The notes: generated by a model from the letters alone, not told the origin. DNA of 64,000 nucleotides from Williamsia sp. 1135 (GCF_002095395.1 NZ_MJEI01000094.1:78768-142767), one strand, 5' to 3'. Shown: positions 1 through 9,067, counted from the stretch's first letter. Translations and numbers: made by a program.

Positions 1-865
1 ACCGGCGGAACGCATCGTGGTTGCGTTGCCCCTGACTGCGACTGTCGCGCGCTGCAGCTTCCTTGATGGTTTGCGGGTCGGCCTTGTCGACATTACCGCT
101 CGGCGACTGCGGGTCCTCCGGATTGTTCATGCCTTTCGCCGCCCATTTCTCAGCGACCATGTCCCACAACGCCTTCGTCGCCGGATCGAGGTTGCCCTTG
201 ATCCCCGCCATGTGATCGGCACCCTGCTTGGAGGTGTTCAATTCTCGCTTCTGCTTGCGGTCGACATCGTCGAACGTTCCGTCGGGATTCAGATACGCGT
301 GGAGGTGCAATCCGACCTTTTTCAGCTCGTCAGGGTCCATGGTCCGGGCAGCATCGGCCATCGACCTCTCGCCCTTCGCCCACAACCCGAGATCGCTGCG
401 AATACTCGCGGGTAGCGCGGTCATCGTCTCGAAGATGACCTTCTCGTGCGCGAGGCCAATAGCACCGTCCCGCAGGGCTTTGGCGGTGTGGGGGTACCTC
501 GGTTCGGTTACTTCACCGGTGATGCTGTGCCAGATCCCTGTTCGCTCAGCCCGCTTCGATCTGGCGGACGCCTGTGCAGCTGAGATGCGTAGCACTAATC
601 GCAGGAAATTGTTGTGCTTGTGTCCTAACTTGGCAGCAACCCTGCGCTCCGTCAGCTCGGCCGACAGCCTTATCTTGACGGCCTCGTCACGGCGGGTCTG
701 CATCTCGACGGCCTGCGCCAACTCCACGGCTTCTTTGTCCGACATCATTGCCAATGGGACGTCGATCAATTTGCGCGACAACACCTCACGGACAGCAACG
801 ATCTCCGTCGCGTCGAGAGCCATGCCCTCGATGCGGTCGATCAGATCAGCCATGCCCGTGCTCAT
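1..865 (-). CDS. DUF222 / REP13E12-family protein, 3' part cut off by window edge
   Basis: An open minus-strand frame runs from an ATG at 865 to the window edge without a stop, giving the first 288 residues. The N-terminal part is helical and charged and includes a segment typical of DUF222 (REP13E12) proteins: alternating Ala/Arg-rich helices, a W-H-x-x-x-G turn and a 'LGLWAKGERSMADAAR' stretch in which residues are allocated to 'full' categories. The C-terminal HNH nuclease zinc cluster expected in this family would lie outside the window. Known: DUF222-HNH genes are multicopy in Mycobacteriales and some are DNA-damage inducible. A second member lies at 30601-31998 but is clearly divergent. 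A second in-frame ATG at 853 is a possible start. The family call is moderately sure; nuclease activity cannot be judged from this part. Confidence 0.7.
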   Translation of the reverse strand, partial: MSTGMADLIDRIEGMALDATEIVAVREVLSRKLIDVPLAMMSDKEAVELAQAVEMQTRRDEAVKIRLSAELTERRVAAKLGHKHNNFLRLVLRISAAQASARSKRAERTGIWHSITGEVTEPRYPHTAKALRDGAIGLAHEKVIFETMTALPASIRSDLGLWAKGERSMADAARTMDPDELKKVGLHLHAYLNPDGTFDDVDRKQKRELNTSKQGADHMAGIKGNLDPATKALWDMVAEKWAAKGMNNPEDPQSPSGNVDKADPQTIKEAAARDSRSQGQRNHDAFRR

Positions 866-949
866 GAGATATTTCTATCAGCACCCTCCGACAATCAGGC
901 GACGCCAGAATCGACCAGCTGATCGCGATCTGATGAGAGACTTCAGGTC

Positions 950-1384
950 GTGAGGGATACACCACTCGGAGCGATGACGGGTGTCGCGATTGTTGCCGCG
1001 TCCTTCTTGGTGGGTTGCTCACCTGACGAAAGGCTGAACACCGACGACAGCCGAGCTTCGTCGGCGCCGGGGAGCGAGGAGGTACGCCGTGCGTTCACGG
1101 CCTTTATCGACGCCCTGAACAGAGGGGAGACGCAGACGATCGAGGCGCTCTCCTGCGAATTGGCACCTTCGATTCCGCCTGAACCGAGGACCACCACCGT
1201 GGTCGACGTTCGAGTGATCACGATTGAGGGTGCCAACGCACGCGTCGACGCAGAGACCGTCCACAGTGCGCCAGGCGAATCGGCTTCGGACGCCGAACAT
1301 ATCAACTTCACCTGGAACTTCGTTCGCGAGGCAGGGACGTGGAAATACTGCCCTCTCATGTGGGAGCGCGGAGCAGGCGGGTAG
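950..1384 (+). CDS. Small exported lipoprotein, NTF2-like fold possible
   Basis: A 144-residue protein. Near the N-terminus a short hydrophobic stretch ends in the lipobox L-V-G-C (Cys23 counting from the GTG start), so the product is probably a lipid-anchored envelope protein. The mature part begins with a Ser/Asp/Glu-rich linker, then a helix of the type 'VRRAFTAFIDALNRGE', which recalls NTF2/SnoaL-like lipoproteins of mycobacteria where such a helix precedes a curved beta sheet; the remainder is compatible with that sheet and ends in a Trp-Lys-Tyr-Cys segment. The start is either GTG at 950 or ATG at 974; the latter leaves a shorter signal peptide. The gene is divergent from the DUF222 gene. 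No specific function can be assigned. Confidence 0.6.
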   Translation: MRDTPLGAMTGVAIVAASFLVGCSPDERLNTDDSRASSAPGSEEVRRAFTAFIDALNRGETQTIEALSCELAPSIPPEPRTTTVVDVRVITIEGANARVDAETVHSAPGESASDAEHINFTWNFVREAGTWKYCPLMWERGAGG

Positions 1385-1448
1385 CGGCGGTCCACTCGCT
1401 CACACGAGCGCTCCCGAACACGAAAAGAGCACATTCGGAGCGAGTTTG

Positions 1449-1532
1449 GGCACGGTCGGCGGTTGGTTCGGCACGGTCGGCGGTTGGTTCGGCACGGTCG
1501 GCGGTTGGTTCGGCACGGTGGGCGGTTCAGCC
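1449..1532. repeat. Tandem 21-bp repeat, three perfect units plus one decayed unit
   Basis: Three identical 21-bp units occupy 1449-1469, 1470-1490 and 1491-1511; a fourth unit starting at 1512 matches for about 9 bases and then decays. Each unit begins GGCACGGTCGG and ends GGTTGGTTC. The array lies between the lipoprotein stop (1384) and the 3' end of the convergent TauE/SafE gene (stop at 1527-1529), so it sits in a convergent intergenic spacer. 21 bp is a multiple of three, but no gene appears to be translated through it. Confidence 0.85.
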
Positions 1533-2308
1533 CCACTGATCCCAGGCGAGCTTCGCGGACATCACGACGACGACCACGAGCAACGCGACCCGGATCACGC
1601 CGGTGCCACGGTTCAGCACAGTCCGCGAACCGAGCAGCGAACCACCGGTGTTGGCGACCGCGAGCATGAAACCAAGTGCCCACCAGACATTTCCGCCGAT
1701 CGAGAACACGACGAGCGCACCCAGGTTCGTGGCGGTGTTGGCGATCTTCGCCAGCGCGGCACTCTCGATGAAGTTCCGCGACAGCAGCGCCGTCAGCGCG
1801 ATGATCAGGAACATACCGGTGCCGGGTCCGAAAATGCCGTCGTAGTAACCGATCACGGCGAAGGCAACACAACCGGCGACGGTCTGTTTGGCCGTGAGAG
1901 GCGGACTCTCACCGGTGTTGCTCCCGAACGACGGGCGAACTGCGACGAAGATGCCCACCGCGAGCATCAGCACGATCACGACCGGTCGGATGATCTCGGT
2001 CGACACCGCTTTCGCCGACAGCGCCCCGGCCGCCGAACACACGAACGCGATCGGCACCGAGATCAGTGCCAGGCGGCGCGGGATGGCGGTGACCCGCGAG
2101 TAGGCGATGGCCGCGGCGCCTGTCCCCAGATCGCCGCCAGTTTGTTGGTCCCCAGCGCACTCGCGGGCGGCGCTCCGGGAAAGGCGATCAGCAACGCGGG
2201 AATGAGCACCAGCCCACCGCCGCCGATCACCGCGTCGATCCACCCGGCGACGCCCGCGGCGGCGAGCAACAAAACCAGGACATCCCAGTCAGGGATCATC
2301 GGCCACAT
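1527..2308 (-). pseudogene. TauE/SafE (TSUP) family permease with a single frameshift
   Basis: Two minus-strand frames together make one TSUP membrane protein of about 260 residues, the normal family length. The upstream frame (2308 or 2299 start) encodes the first helix and the conserved G-T-N-K-L segment; the downstream frame continues with A-I-A-Y-S-R and ends in the second TSUP repeat, including a G-P-G-T-G motif. They join at the C4 run at 2124-2127 on the plus strand: one additional C would restore I-W-G-T-G across the junction. Known: TSUP proteins export or import sulfite, sulfonates and related anions. As read, the product would be truncated after about 60 residues. The cause is either a real inactivating deletion or an assembly error in a homopolymer. 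Confidence 0.75.
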
Positions 2309-2401
2309 CCGTCACAACGCACTCGGTCACGGTAACCACCTGATGTGAGGAACCCCTCCCGCCCAGCGAAAACTCAGGGTTATACGGCATGCTGTACCGC
2401 G

Positions 2402-3667
2402 ATGACTGCCTCGACCTCCGCCCGCACCTGTGACGCAGGATCTGTCGCACGAACCCCCCGAAAATCTGATAAGCGAACTTATCTTCACCACGTGGATCTG
2501 ATCCGTGCGACCACGTTTTCGCTGGTCATCTTCGTGCACTGCCTGACTGCGACGACGGATGAGTGGGACAGCGTCCCCGTCAATTCGACGACTCTGCTGC
2601 TCCATTTCACCCGCAACACCTTTTTTGCGCTGACTGGTTTTGTGCTCATGCACCAGAACTTCGACAAGGTCGATTTCCGGTCGACGGACTTCTGGCGCCG
2701 CCGCATGAAGCTGGTGATCTTCCCGTACCTGATCTGGTCGTTCGTCTACTGGGCTGTCGAGGACATGTGGGCCCACGGACGAACGAACGACATCCCGGGA
2801 AGCCTCGACGAGTTCTGGGACCTGCTCAAGTGGGGCCTGTCGGGCTTCCACATGTACTTCCTGTTCGTGATGCTCCAGGTCTATCTCCTGTTCCCGGTGG
2901 TGCTGTGGGTGGTCCGCAAGACGCGTAACCACCACGTCGCGCTGCTCGCGGCCAGTCTGGGCGTCCAGATCGCCGTCACGTCGGTCATCACGTACTGGCA
3001 GCCCCCGGCGAGCATCGCGGGCATCTGGTGGCACTACTACGCAACCTTCGTGCCGTATCAGTTCCTGATCTTCCTCGGCGCGGTCGTCGCGGTGCATCGA
3101 GAGGCCATCCGGCTCTGGTTGCGCGGCAAAGGCTGGTGGCTGTTCGCCGCACTGGTCGTCACCGGCACATTCGCGCAGGTCACGTATCTCATGCGGGTCG
3201 CCGGCGGTGAGCGCGCCATCTACGCGAGCGCAGCGTTCCAGCCGACCCTGATCCCGTTCATCCTCGTCGCGATCGGGTGCCTCTACGCGATCGGCCAGCA
3301 CTGGGCCGACCGCTACCGGGAGAGCACCCCGCGCTTCGACCGCGTGGTCAAGTACGCATCGAACCGGTCCTTCAGCGTCTTCCTGTGCCACGCCATCTTC
3401 ATCTTCTTCATCCTGTACCCACAGAAGAACGGTGAGCCCTGGATCAACACCCTGGGGGCACCGTGGGCGACGATCCTGATGTACGTCGGCACGATCGCCT
3501 GCTCGCTGCTCCTCGTCGAGCTCCTTCGCCGCCTCCCGGGCTCGTCGTACCTGACCGGCCGCCCCCGGCTACCGCTGATGAAGAAGCGCGAGCGTCCCGC
3601 AGCTGCCGAGACCCAGGACGACGACTTCGTCTCCGAGATCGAAGAGCGCAGCTCAGTTCGTCAGTGA
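2402..3667 (+). CDS. Membrane acyltransferase, acyltransferase-3 (OafA-like) family
   Basis: About 421 residues from ATG 2402 (an in-frame GTG at 2345 would add 19 residues). The protein starts with a short hydrophilic segment and then the first transmembrane helix with the pattern D-L-I-R-A-x-x-x-x-x-V-I-x-V-H-C, which holds the conserved His of acyltransferase-3 proteins; R-R-x-x-K-L-x-x-P-Y-L-x-W-S-x-x-Y follows, also a family hallmark. Roughly ten membrane helices are visible. Known: members transfer acetyl or longer acyl groups to cell-envelope sugars. The Lys/Arg/Glu-rich C-terminal tail is cytoplasmic. The 3' end overlaps the convergent YdcF-type gene by 15 bp. The acceptor substrate is unknown. 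Confidence 0.85.
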   Translation: MTASTSARTCDAGSVARTPRKSDKRTYLHHVDLIRATTFSLVIFVHCLTATTDEWDSVPVNSTTLLLHFTRNTFFALTGFVLMHQNFDKVDFRSTDFWRRRMKLVIFPYLIWSFVYWAVEDMWAHGRTNDIPGSLDEFWDLLKWGLSGFHMYFLFVMLQVYLLFPVVLWVVRKTRNHHVALLAASLGVQIAVTSVITYWQPPASIAGIWWHYYATFVPYQFLIFLGAVVAVHREAIRLWLRGKGWWLFAALVVTGTFAQVTYLMRVAGGERAIYASAAFQPTLIPFILVAIGCLYAIGQHWADRYRESTPRFDRVVKYASNRSFSVFLCHAIFIFFILYPQKNGEPWINTLGAPWATILMYVGTIACSLLLVELLRRLPGSSYLTGRPRLPLMKKRERPAAAETQDDDFVSEIEERSSVRQ

Positions 3668-4261
3668 GGTGAGCAGCGCGCGAGGTCCGGCCAGCACGGT
3701 CTCGCGAATGTGGTTGCGGGCGACCGTCCACGACGCGCACTCGCACTCGGCGTAGACGCCCTGCGCATCGATCCCGATGTCCCGGCACAATCCGATCGCC
3801 CGACCGAGATGGAAGTCCTGCGTGACGATCAGCACCGCCTCGACGTCGTAGACATCGCGGGCGCGCCGACAACTCTCTGCGGTGTCGAAGCCCTCGGGGT
3901 CGTCGATGATGGCGCCCGCGGGAACGCCACGCCGCTCCAGATAATTGCGCATGACCTGCGGTTCGTCCCCTGCAGCCCGGTCTCCGTTGCCCGAGTTCAA
4001 GATCTGCTGGACCCGCCCGTCCCGATACAACTTGAGCGCCGAATCCAGCCTGCCGCGTACGTACGACCCGGGTTCACCACCGGAGACCTTGGAGCCGAGC
4101 ACCAACGCCACCGGCGCCGAAGGGGCCTCGGAAACGGCGAACTCGCGATCAAATGCCATGACGTAGATCCACGTTGCCGCGCTTGCGATCACGAACTGGA
4201 CGGTCGCCATCGAGGCGCCGATCAGCAGTAGAATTCTTGTGCGAGTTATGGCGGACATCAC
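3653..4261 (-). CDS. YdcF/SanA-type DUF218 membrane-anchored protein
   Basis: 202 residues. An N-terminal hydrophobic helix (about residues 9-35) anchors a DUF218 domain: V-A-L-V-L-G-S-K-V, then Y-x-x-G-R-V-Q-x-I-L-x-S-G, then an E-P-x-V-M-x-x-Y-L segment and the C-terminal T-Q-D-F-H-L-x-R-A motif. These are the characteristic DUF218 blocks. Known: SanA/ElyC/YdcF proteins act at the envelope, some in vancomycin resistance and enterobacterial common antigen lipid metabolism; a precise reaction is not established. It lies convergent to the acyltransferase and divergent from the Fe-S reductase gene. Confidence 0.85.
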   Translation of the reverse strand: MMSAITRTRILLLIGASMATVQFVIASAATWIYVMAFDREFAVSEAPSAPVALVLGSKVSGGEPGSYVRGRLDSALKLYRDGRVQQILNSGNGDRAAGDEPQVMRNYLERRGVPAGAIIDDPEGFDTAESCRRARDVYDVEAVLIVTQDFHLGRAIGLCRDIGIDAQGVYAECECASWTVARNHIRETVLAGPRALLTSLTN

Positions 4262-4445
4262 AAAGGATCTTACCGATTAGTAACTTAGGCCAACCTGCGC
4301 AATAGTGCTGCGAAGACAAGCCTTAACGTACCTAGTGGAGAACACTGCGCGAGCCGTGTTCTGCCATCCCGGGTGAACGAACGGCCGCTGTGCGAAAGAG
4401 CCGTACCACTGGCCGTGAAGTTCCATAGAGAAAGGCCGTGACGCC

Positions 4446-7400
4446 GTGACGACCGCGACGATCACCATCGGCACCATTGCCGCCCTGGCCAGCCTGGTGT
4501 GCTGGGCCCTGTTCTTCGGTGGGGTGTGGAGAATGATCCGCACCATCGCCCAGGGGCAGAAGGACACCACCAGGATTTTCCCGATCTGGCCCCGTTTCAA
4601 GCAGATGATGATCGAGTTCATCGCTCACACGCGCATGGCCAAGTTCCGAACGGTCGGCTGGGCGCACTGGCTGGTGATGGTCGGCTTCCTCCTCGGCGCG
4701 CTGCTGTGGTTCGAGGCCTACGGTCAGGTGTTCGATCCCGAGTTCCACTGGCCGCTGTTCGGCGACACGTTCGCCTGGCACCTGCTGGACGAGATCCTGG
4801 GGCTCGGCACCGTCATCGGTGTCCTGGTCCTGATCGTGATCCGCCAGCTCAATCACCCCCGGGTACCCGAGCGGCTGTCGCGCTTCAGCGGCTCCAACTT
4901 CGGCGCTGCGTACTTCGTCGAGATCGTGGTGCTGCTCGAGGGCCTCGGCATGGTCTTCGTCAAGGCCGGCAAGATCGCCACCTACGGCCACGCCCATGCC
5001 GGGTCCGACTTCTTCACGATGCAGGTCGCCAAGCTCTTGCCTGCGAGCGCGATCATGGTCTCGATCTTCGCGCTGATCAAGCTGATGTCTGGCATGATCT
5101 GGCTCGCCGTAGTCGGCCGGAACATCAACTGGGGCGTTGCCTGGCACCGCTTCTCTGCCTTCTTCAACATCTACTTCAAGCGTGAGGCAGACGGCGGCGT
5201 CGCTCTCGGTGCGGCCAAGCCCATGATGTCGGCGGGCAAGGTCCTCGACATGGAGAGCGCCGACCCCGACGTCGACGCATTCGGCGCAGGCAAGATCGAG
5301 GACTTCTCGTGGAAGGGGTGGCTCGACTTCTCCACCTGTACCGAGTGCGGCCGCTGCCAGAGCCAGTGCCCGGCATGGAACACCGGTAAGCCCCTCTCTC
5401 CCAAGCTGCTCATCATGTCGTTGCGGGACCACGGTCAGGCCAAGGCCCCGTACCTGCTCGCCGGCGGCAAGAAAGACCTGGGCGGTGACGAGGTGGGTCT
5501 CGTCGACGCCGATGGCAATGTCCTCCAGGACAAGCTCGACGCCATCCCCGAGTCCGCCCGCCTCGAGGCCGAGCGCAAGCTCGTCGGCGAGAGCGAAGGT
5601 GCCACCGGTGCCGTCATCGACACCGAGACGCTGTGGAGTTGCACCTCTTGTGGCGCCTGCGTGGAGCAGTGCCCCGTCGACATCGAGCATGTGGACCACA
5701 TCATCGACATGCGCCGGTATCAGGTGCTGATCGAGTCGGACTTCCCGTCCGAGCTCGCCGGCCTGTTCAAGAACCTCGAGAACAAGGGCAACCCCTGGGG
5801 CCAGAACTCGAAGGACCGCACCAAGTGGATCGACGAGATGGACATCGAGATCCCGGTCTTCGGCCAGGACGTCGAGAGCTTCGAAGGCTTCGAGTACCTG
5901 TTCTGGGTCGGCTGTGCCGGCGCCTACGAGGACCGCGCGAAGAAGACCACCAAGGCCGTTGCCGAACTCCTCGACATCGCGGCCGTCGACTTCCTCGTTC
6001 TCGGCGAAGGTGAGACCTGTACCGGTGACTCGGCCCGCCGCGCGGGCAACGAGTTCCTGTTCCAGATGCTCGCGCAACAGAACATCGAGATGCTCGGCGA
6101 AGTGTTCGCGACGGCACCGCAGCAGAAGAAGAAGATCGTCGTCACCTGCGCCCATTGCTTCAATGCCCTGGGCAACGAGTACCCGCAGGTCGGCGGCAAG
6201 TACGAGGTCGTGCACCACACGCAGCTGCTGAACCGGCTGATCCGCGACAAGCGACTGATCCCGGTCGCAGAGGTCAACGAGGACATCACCTACCACGACC
6301 CCTGCTTCCTGGGTCGGCACAACAAGGTCTACGACGCGCCTCGTGAACTGATGGCGGCGTCGGGCGCAAAGCTCAAGGAGATGCCTCGCCACGGCGAGCG
6401 GTCCATGTGCTGCGGCGCCGGCGGTGCTCGCATGTGGATGGAAGAGAGCATCGGCAAGCGCATCAACATCGACCGGGTCGACGAAGCGCTGAGCACCAAT
6501 CCCAAAAAGGTCGCGACCGGTTGCCCGTTCTGCAAGGTGATGTTGAGTGACGGCGTAACCGCGCAGACCTCGGGCACCGAGCAGGAGGGCAAGGTCGAGG
6601 TCGTCGACGTCTCGCAGTTGATCCTCGAGGCCGTCAAGCGCGGCGCCCCGGAGATCAAGCGTGGCGGACGATTCCTCGGCGCAGCGTCGCTGGGCCTGTC
6701 GGCTCCGACGATCGAGCCCGAGGCGAAGCCGGCAGAGAAGAAGGAGCCCGAGCCCGCAAAGGCTTCAGCCCCAGCTGCCACCGACACCAAAGAAAAGCCT
6801 GCGGCCGACAAGCCGAAGGTCGGCGGCGGTCTCGGAATCGGCGGCGGTGCCAAAAAGCCCGGCGGCGGCGCCCCCAAACCGGGTGGCGCAGCGAAGAAGC
6901 CCGGCGGTGGAGCCCCGAGGCCGGGTGCTGCGAAGGCAGCCGAACCCGAAGCCCCCGCGGCCGAAGAGACGGCAGCGGCACCGGCCAAGGGACTGTCGAT
7001 CGGCGGCGGCGCCAAACGTCCTGGAGCACCGAAACCCGGTGGTGCGGCAAAGAAGCCGGGCGGCGCCAAGCCGGCCGCAGAAGCCACGCCCGCGGACACC
7101 GAGACGACGGAGGCCACCGCGACGGCGAGCGACACCGCAACCGAGGAAGCCGCCGACAAGCCGGCTGCCCCGGTGAAGGGTCTCGCCATCGGTGGCGGCG
7201 CGAAGCGTCCTGGCGCCCCGAAACCGGGCGGCGCGGCGAAGAAGCCCGGTGCGGCAGCCAAGAAGGCTGCACCCGAGGCAGATTCCGGACCGGCGACCGA
7301 CGAGGCCCCGGCCACGGAAGAAGCCACGGTCACCGAAGAGGCCCCGGCCACCGAGGAAGCACAGGTCGACGACAAGCCTGCGGTCCCGGTCAAGGGACTC

Positions 7401-7940
7401 GCCATCGGCGGCAAGGCGAAGCGTCCGGGAGCTCCCAAGCCCGGCGCGAAGGCAAAGGCGCCGGCCACCGAGACCAAGTCCGAGCCAGAACCTGAGTCAG
7501 AGCCTGAGCCGGAGACGGAGACGGAGACGGAGACGGCCCAGGCCACCCCGGAACCGGCCGAGGCCGCACCGGAGGCGACTGCCGAGCCGGAGGCACCAGC
7601 GGAACCGGCGGTGCCGGTCAAGGGCCTGGCAATGGGTGGCAGAGCAAAGCGCCCGGGCGCTCCCAAGGCAGCGGTGAAGGCGGAATCGAAGCCGGATCCT
7701 GAGCCTGAGGCGGAGGCGGAGGCGGAGGCGGACGCAGAGCCCGAGCCAGAGGCGCCTGCAGAGCCGGAGGCCAAGCCCGAGGCCGAAGCCAAAGCCGAAG
7801 TAGCCTCCGAGTCTGCACCCGAGGAGCCGGCCACCAATGGCTCAGGTCCGGCTGACGCCGCGACGCTCACGGAGACCGGCACCAGCAAGGCAAAGGGTTT
7901 CGGAATCGCGGCGGGCAAGAAGCGTCCCGGCAACCGCTGA
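4446..7940 (+). CDS. Membrane iron-sulfur reductase with long Lys/Pro/Ala repeat tail (Rv0338c-like)
   Basis: A 1164-residue protein starting at GTG 4446. The N-terminus (about residues 1-240) has five to six membrane helices. Two 4Fe-4S ferredoxin-type clusters follow: C-T-E-C-G-R-C-Q-S-Q-C-P near residue 299 and C-T-S-C-G-A-C-V-E-Q-C-P near residue 400. Then come two CCG-type cysteine-rich domains (V-G-C-A, G-E-x-C-T-G-D, C-A-H-C-F, and C-C-G-A-G-G-A-R-M-W with G-C-P-F-C). This is the arrangement of M. tuberculosis Rv0338c, annotated as a Fe-S-binding reductase; electron transfer to or from a membrane quinone is plausible but unproven. The last about 420 residues are a low-complexity tail with six G-L-x-I-G-G-x-A-K-R-P-G-A-P-type blocks separated by acidic Ala/Pro/Glu linkers, which makes the protein longer than the about 880 residues I recall for Rv0338c. 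Downstream is a convergent diguanylate cyclase and then aspC. Confidence 0.9.
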   Translation: MTTATITIGTIAALASLVCWALFFGGVWRMIRTIAQGQKDTTRIFPIWPRFKQMMIEFIAHTRMAKFRTVGWAHWLVMVGFLLGALLWFEAYGQVFDPEFHWPLFGDTFAWHLLDEILGLGTVIGVLVLIVIRQLNHPRVPERLSRFSGSNFGAAYFVEIVVLLEGLGMVFVKAGKIATYGHAHAGSDFFTMQVAKLLPASAIMVSIFALIKLMSGMIWLAVVGRNINWGVAWHRFSAFFNIYFKREADGGVALGAAKPMMSAGKVLDMESADPDVDAFGAGKIEDFSWKGWLDFSTCTECGRCQSQCPAWNTGKPLSPKLLIMSLRDHGQAKAPYLLAGGKKDLGGDEVGLVDADGNVLQDKLDAIPESARLEAERKLVGESEGATGAVIDTETLWSCTSCGACVEQCPVDIEHVDHIIDMRRYQVLIESDFPSELAGLFKNLENKGNPWGQNSKDRTKWIDEMDIEIPVFGQDVESFEGFEYLFWVGCAGAYEDRAKKTTKAVAELLDIAAVDFLVLGEGETCTGDSARRAGNEFLFQMLAQQNIEMLGEVFATAPQQKKKIVVTCAHCFNALGNEYPQVGGKYEVVHHTQLLNRLIRDKRLIPVAEVNEDITYHDPCFLGRHNKVYDAPRELMAASGAKLKEMPRHGERSMCCGAGGARMWMEESIGKRINIDRVDEALSTNPKKVATGCPFCKVMLSDGVTAQTSGTEQEGKVEVVDVSQLILEAVKRGAPEIKRGGRFLGAASLGLSAPTIEPEAKPAEKKEPEPAKASAPAATDTKEKPAADKPKVGGGLGIGGGAKKPGGGAPKPGGAAKKPGGGAPRPGAAKAAEPEAPAAEETAAAPAKGLSIGGGAKRPGAPKPGGAAKKPGGAKPAAEATPADTETTEATATASDTATEEAADKPAAPVKGLAIGGGAKRPGAPKPGGAAKKPGAAAKKAAPEADSGPATDEAPATEEATVTEEAPATEEAQVDDKPAVPVKGLAIGGKAKRPGAPKPGAKAKAPATETKSEPEPESEPEPETETETETAQATPEPAEAAPEATAEPEAPAEPAVPVKGLAMGGRAKRPGAPKAAVKAESKPDPEPEAEAEAEADAEPEPEAPAEPEAKPEAEAKAEVASESAPEEPATNGSGPADAATLTETGTSKAKGFGIAAGKKRPGNR

Positions 7941-7942
7941 AA

Positions 7943-9067
7943 TCAGGCAGGATTTCCGGCCGCATCCACGTCCACCACCCGGACATGGTTGCGGCCGGCC
8001 TGTTTTGCCAGGTAAAGGGCTTCGTCCGCAGCGTTGATCGCGACGTCGAGGACCTTCCGCGCGTCCGTACGCGTGGTGTTGCCCCGTAGCAGGCAGGAAG
8101 CGACACCGACACTGATCGTGACCGGTTGCCCGTGCCATAAGCTCGAGGATCGCAACCGCATGCGCTCGGCGAGTGCCACGAGCGCATCGCGGTCGAGGTC
8201 GGTGGCGAATGCGAACTCGTCGCCGCCCACGCGCGCCAATACGGCATATTCTCCGGTCACGCCACGCAGGCTTTCGGCTATCCGCCGGAGGATCTGGTCG
8301 CCGACGTCGTGTCCGAACCGGTCGTTGAGCAGTTTGTAGTTGTCGATGTCGGCGACCACCACACCGAAGTTGCGGGTCGCGGGCACAACCATGGAACCGG
8401 CCCAGTACTCGAATCCACGGCGGTTGAACAGCCCGGTCAGAGAGTCCGTGTTCGCCAACTTCAACTGCGTGCGCAGGGCGTGCTGAAAGTCGTCCGTGTA
8501 GATGCTGAGCAGGAAAACGGTTCCGTTGATCGCCAGCAGCGACACCACCACCCGGTAGCAGGCTCCGCCGAGATCGTCCCCGATCAACCACATGTCGAGG
8601 CCGAGCGCGCAGACGACGACGCTGGTGAAGACCATGTGGACGATGCGCACCCGGTGCGTCACGAAATGCGCCGCGTAACAACCGATGATCGCGAACAGGG
8701 CGGTGCCGTGCAGTGCCACCGACGGGTTGACGAACGTGATCAGGATGACGGTGACGCCAATGTCTGCGTAGGCGAGAAAGGCCGTGTTGATGCCTGGGAT
8801 CGAAGCCTGCTTCGACCACCACACCGGCCCCAGGTCGACGCGGGTCATGATCACGGCCATGGGGATGGTCGACAGGGCCGTCACGGACGCGATCACGATC
8901 CGGAGTGTCGACGCCTCGCCGTCGTCGGCATACATGGCCAGCACCGCGACGGCACCGAAGACCGGCACGAACGCCGCAATGCTGTAGCGAATGAGCCGTT
9001 CGCGAACTCGAATCTGATTGAGGACATGCCGCTGCTCGCGCTGCAGATCGTCAAAACCGTTGGGCAT
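7943..9067 (-). CDS. Membrane-bound diguanylate cyclase (GGDEF)
   Basis: About 374 residues from ATG 9067 (in-frame GTG 9082 and TTG 9088 are weaker alternatives). The first about 200 residues contain five to six hydrophobic helices with short loops, no recognisable sensory domain. A C-terminal GGDEF domain begins at D-S-L-T-G-L-x-N-R-R-G and carries the intact active-site motif V-G-G-D-E-F, indicating synthesis of c-di-GMP from two GTP. The residues ahead of the active site (G-E-Y-A-x5-G-G-D-E-F) do not form the R-x-x-D inhibitory site, so product inhibition is not expected. It is encoded convergently with the Fe-S reductase, stops 2 bp apart, and divergently from aspC. Confidence 0.93.
   Translation of the reverse strand: MPNGFDDLQREQRHVLNQIRVRERLIRYSIAAFVPVFGAVAVLAMYADDGEASTLRIVIASVTALSTIPMAVIMTRVDLGPVWWSKQASIPGINTAFLAYADIGVTVILITFVNPSVALHGTALFAIIGCYAAHFVTHRVRIVHMVFTSVVVCALGLDMWLIGDDLGGACYRVVVSLLAINGTVFLLSIYTDDFQHALRTQLKLANTDSLTGLFNRRGFEYWAGSMVVPATRNFGVVVADIDNYKLLNDRFGHDVGDQILRRIAESLRGVTGEYAVLARVGGDEFAFATDLDRDALVALAERMRLRSSSLWHGQPVTISVGVASCLLRGNTTRTDARKVLDVAINAADEALYLAKQAGRNHVRVVDVDAAGNPA

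Noticed and set aside
17..953. Long plus-strand ORFs at the window start.
   Set aside because: They are GC-skew shadows of the minus-strand DUF222 gene, rich in Arg/Pro and without domains.
4262..4445. Candidate promoter for the YdcF gene or the Fe-S reductase.
   Set aside because: TAAGAT upstream of the YdcF start has no -35 at proper spacing, and nothing convincing was found for the reductase.
4332..6392. A 686-codon minus-strand ORF opposite the Fe-S reductase.
   Set aside because: No recognisable domain, high Arg/Asp/Leu content, and it lies wholly within the well-supported reductase gene.
6329..7933. A long antisense ORF within the repeat tail of the Fe-S reductase.
   Set aside because: A product of the GC-rich repetitive sequence, Ala/Ser/Gly/Pro only.
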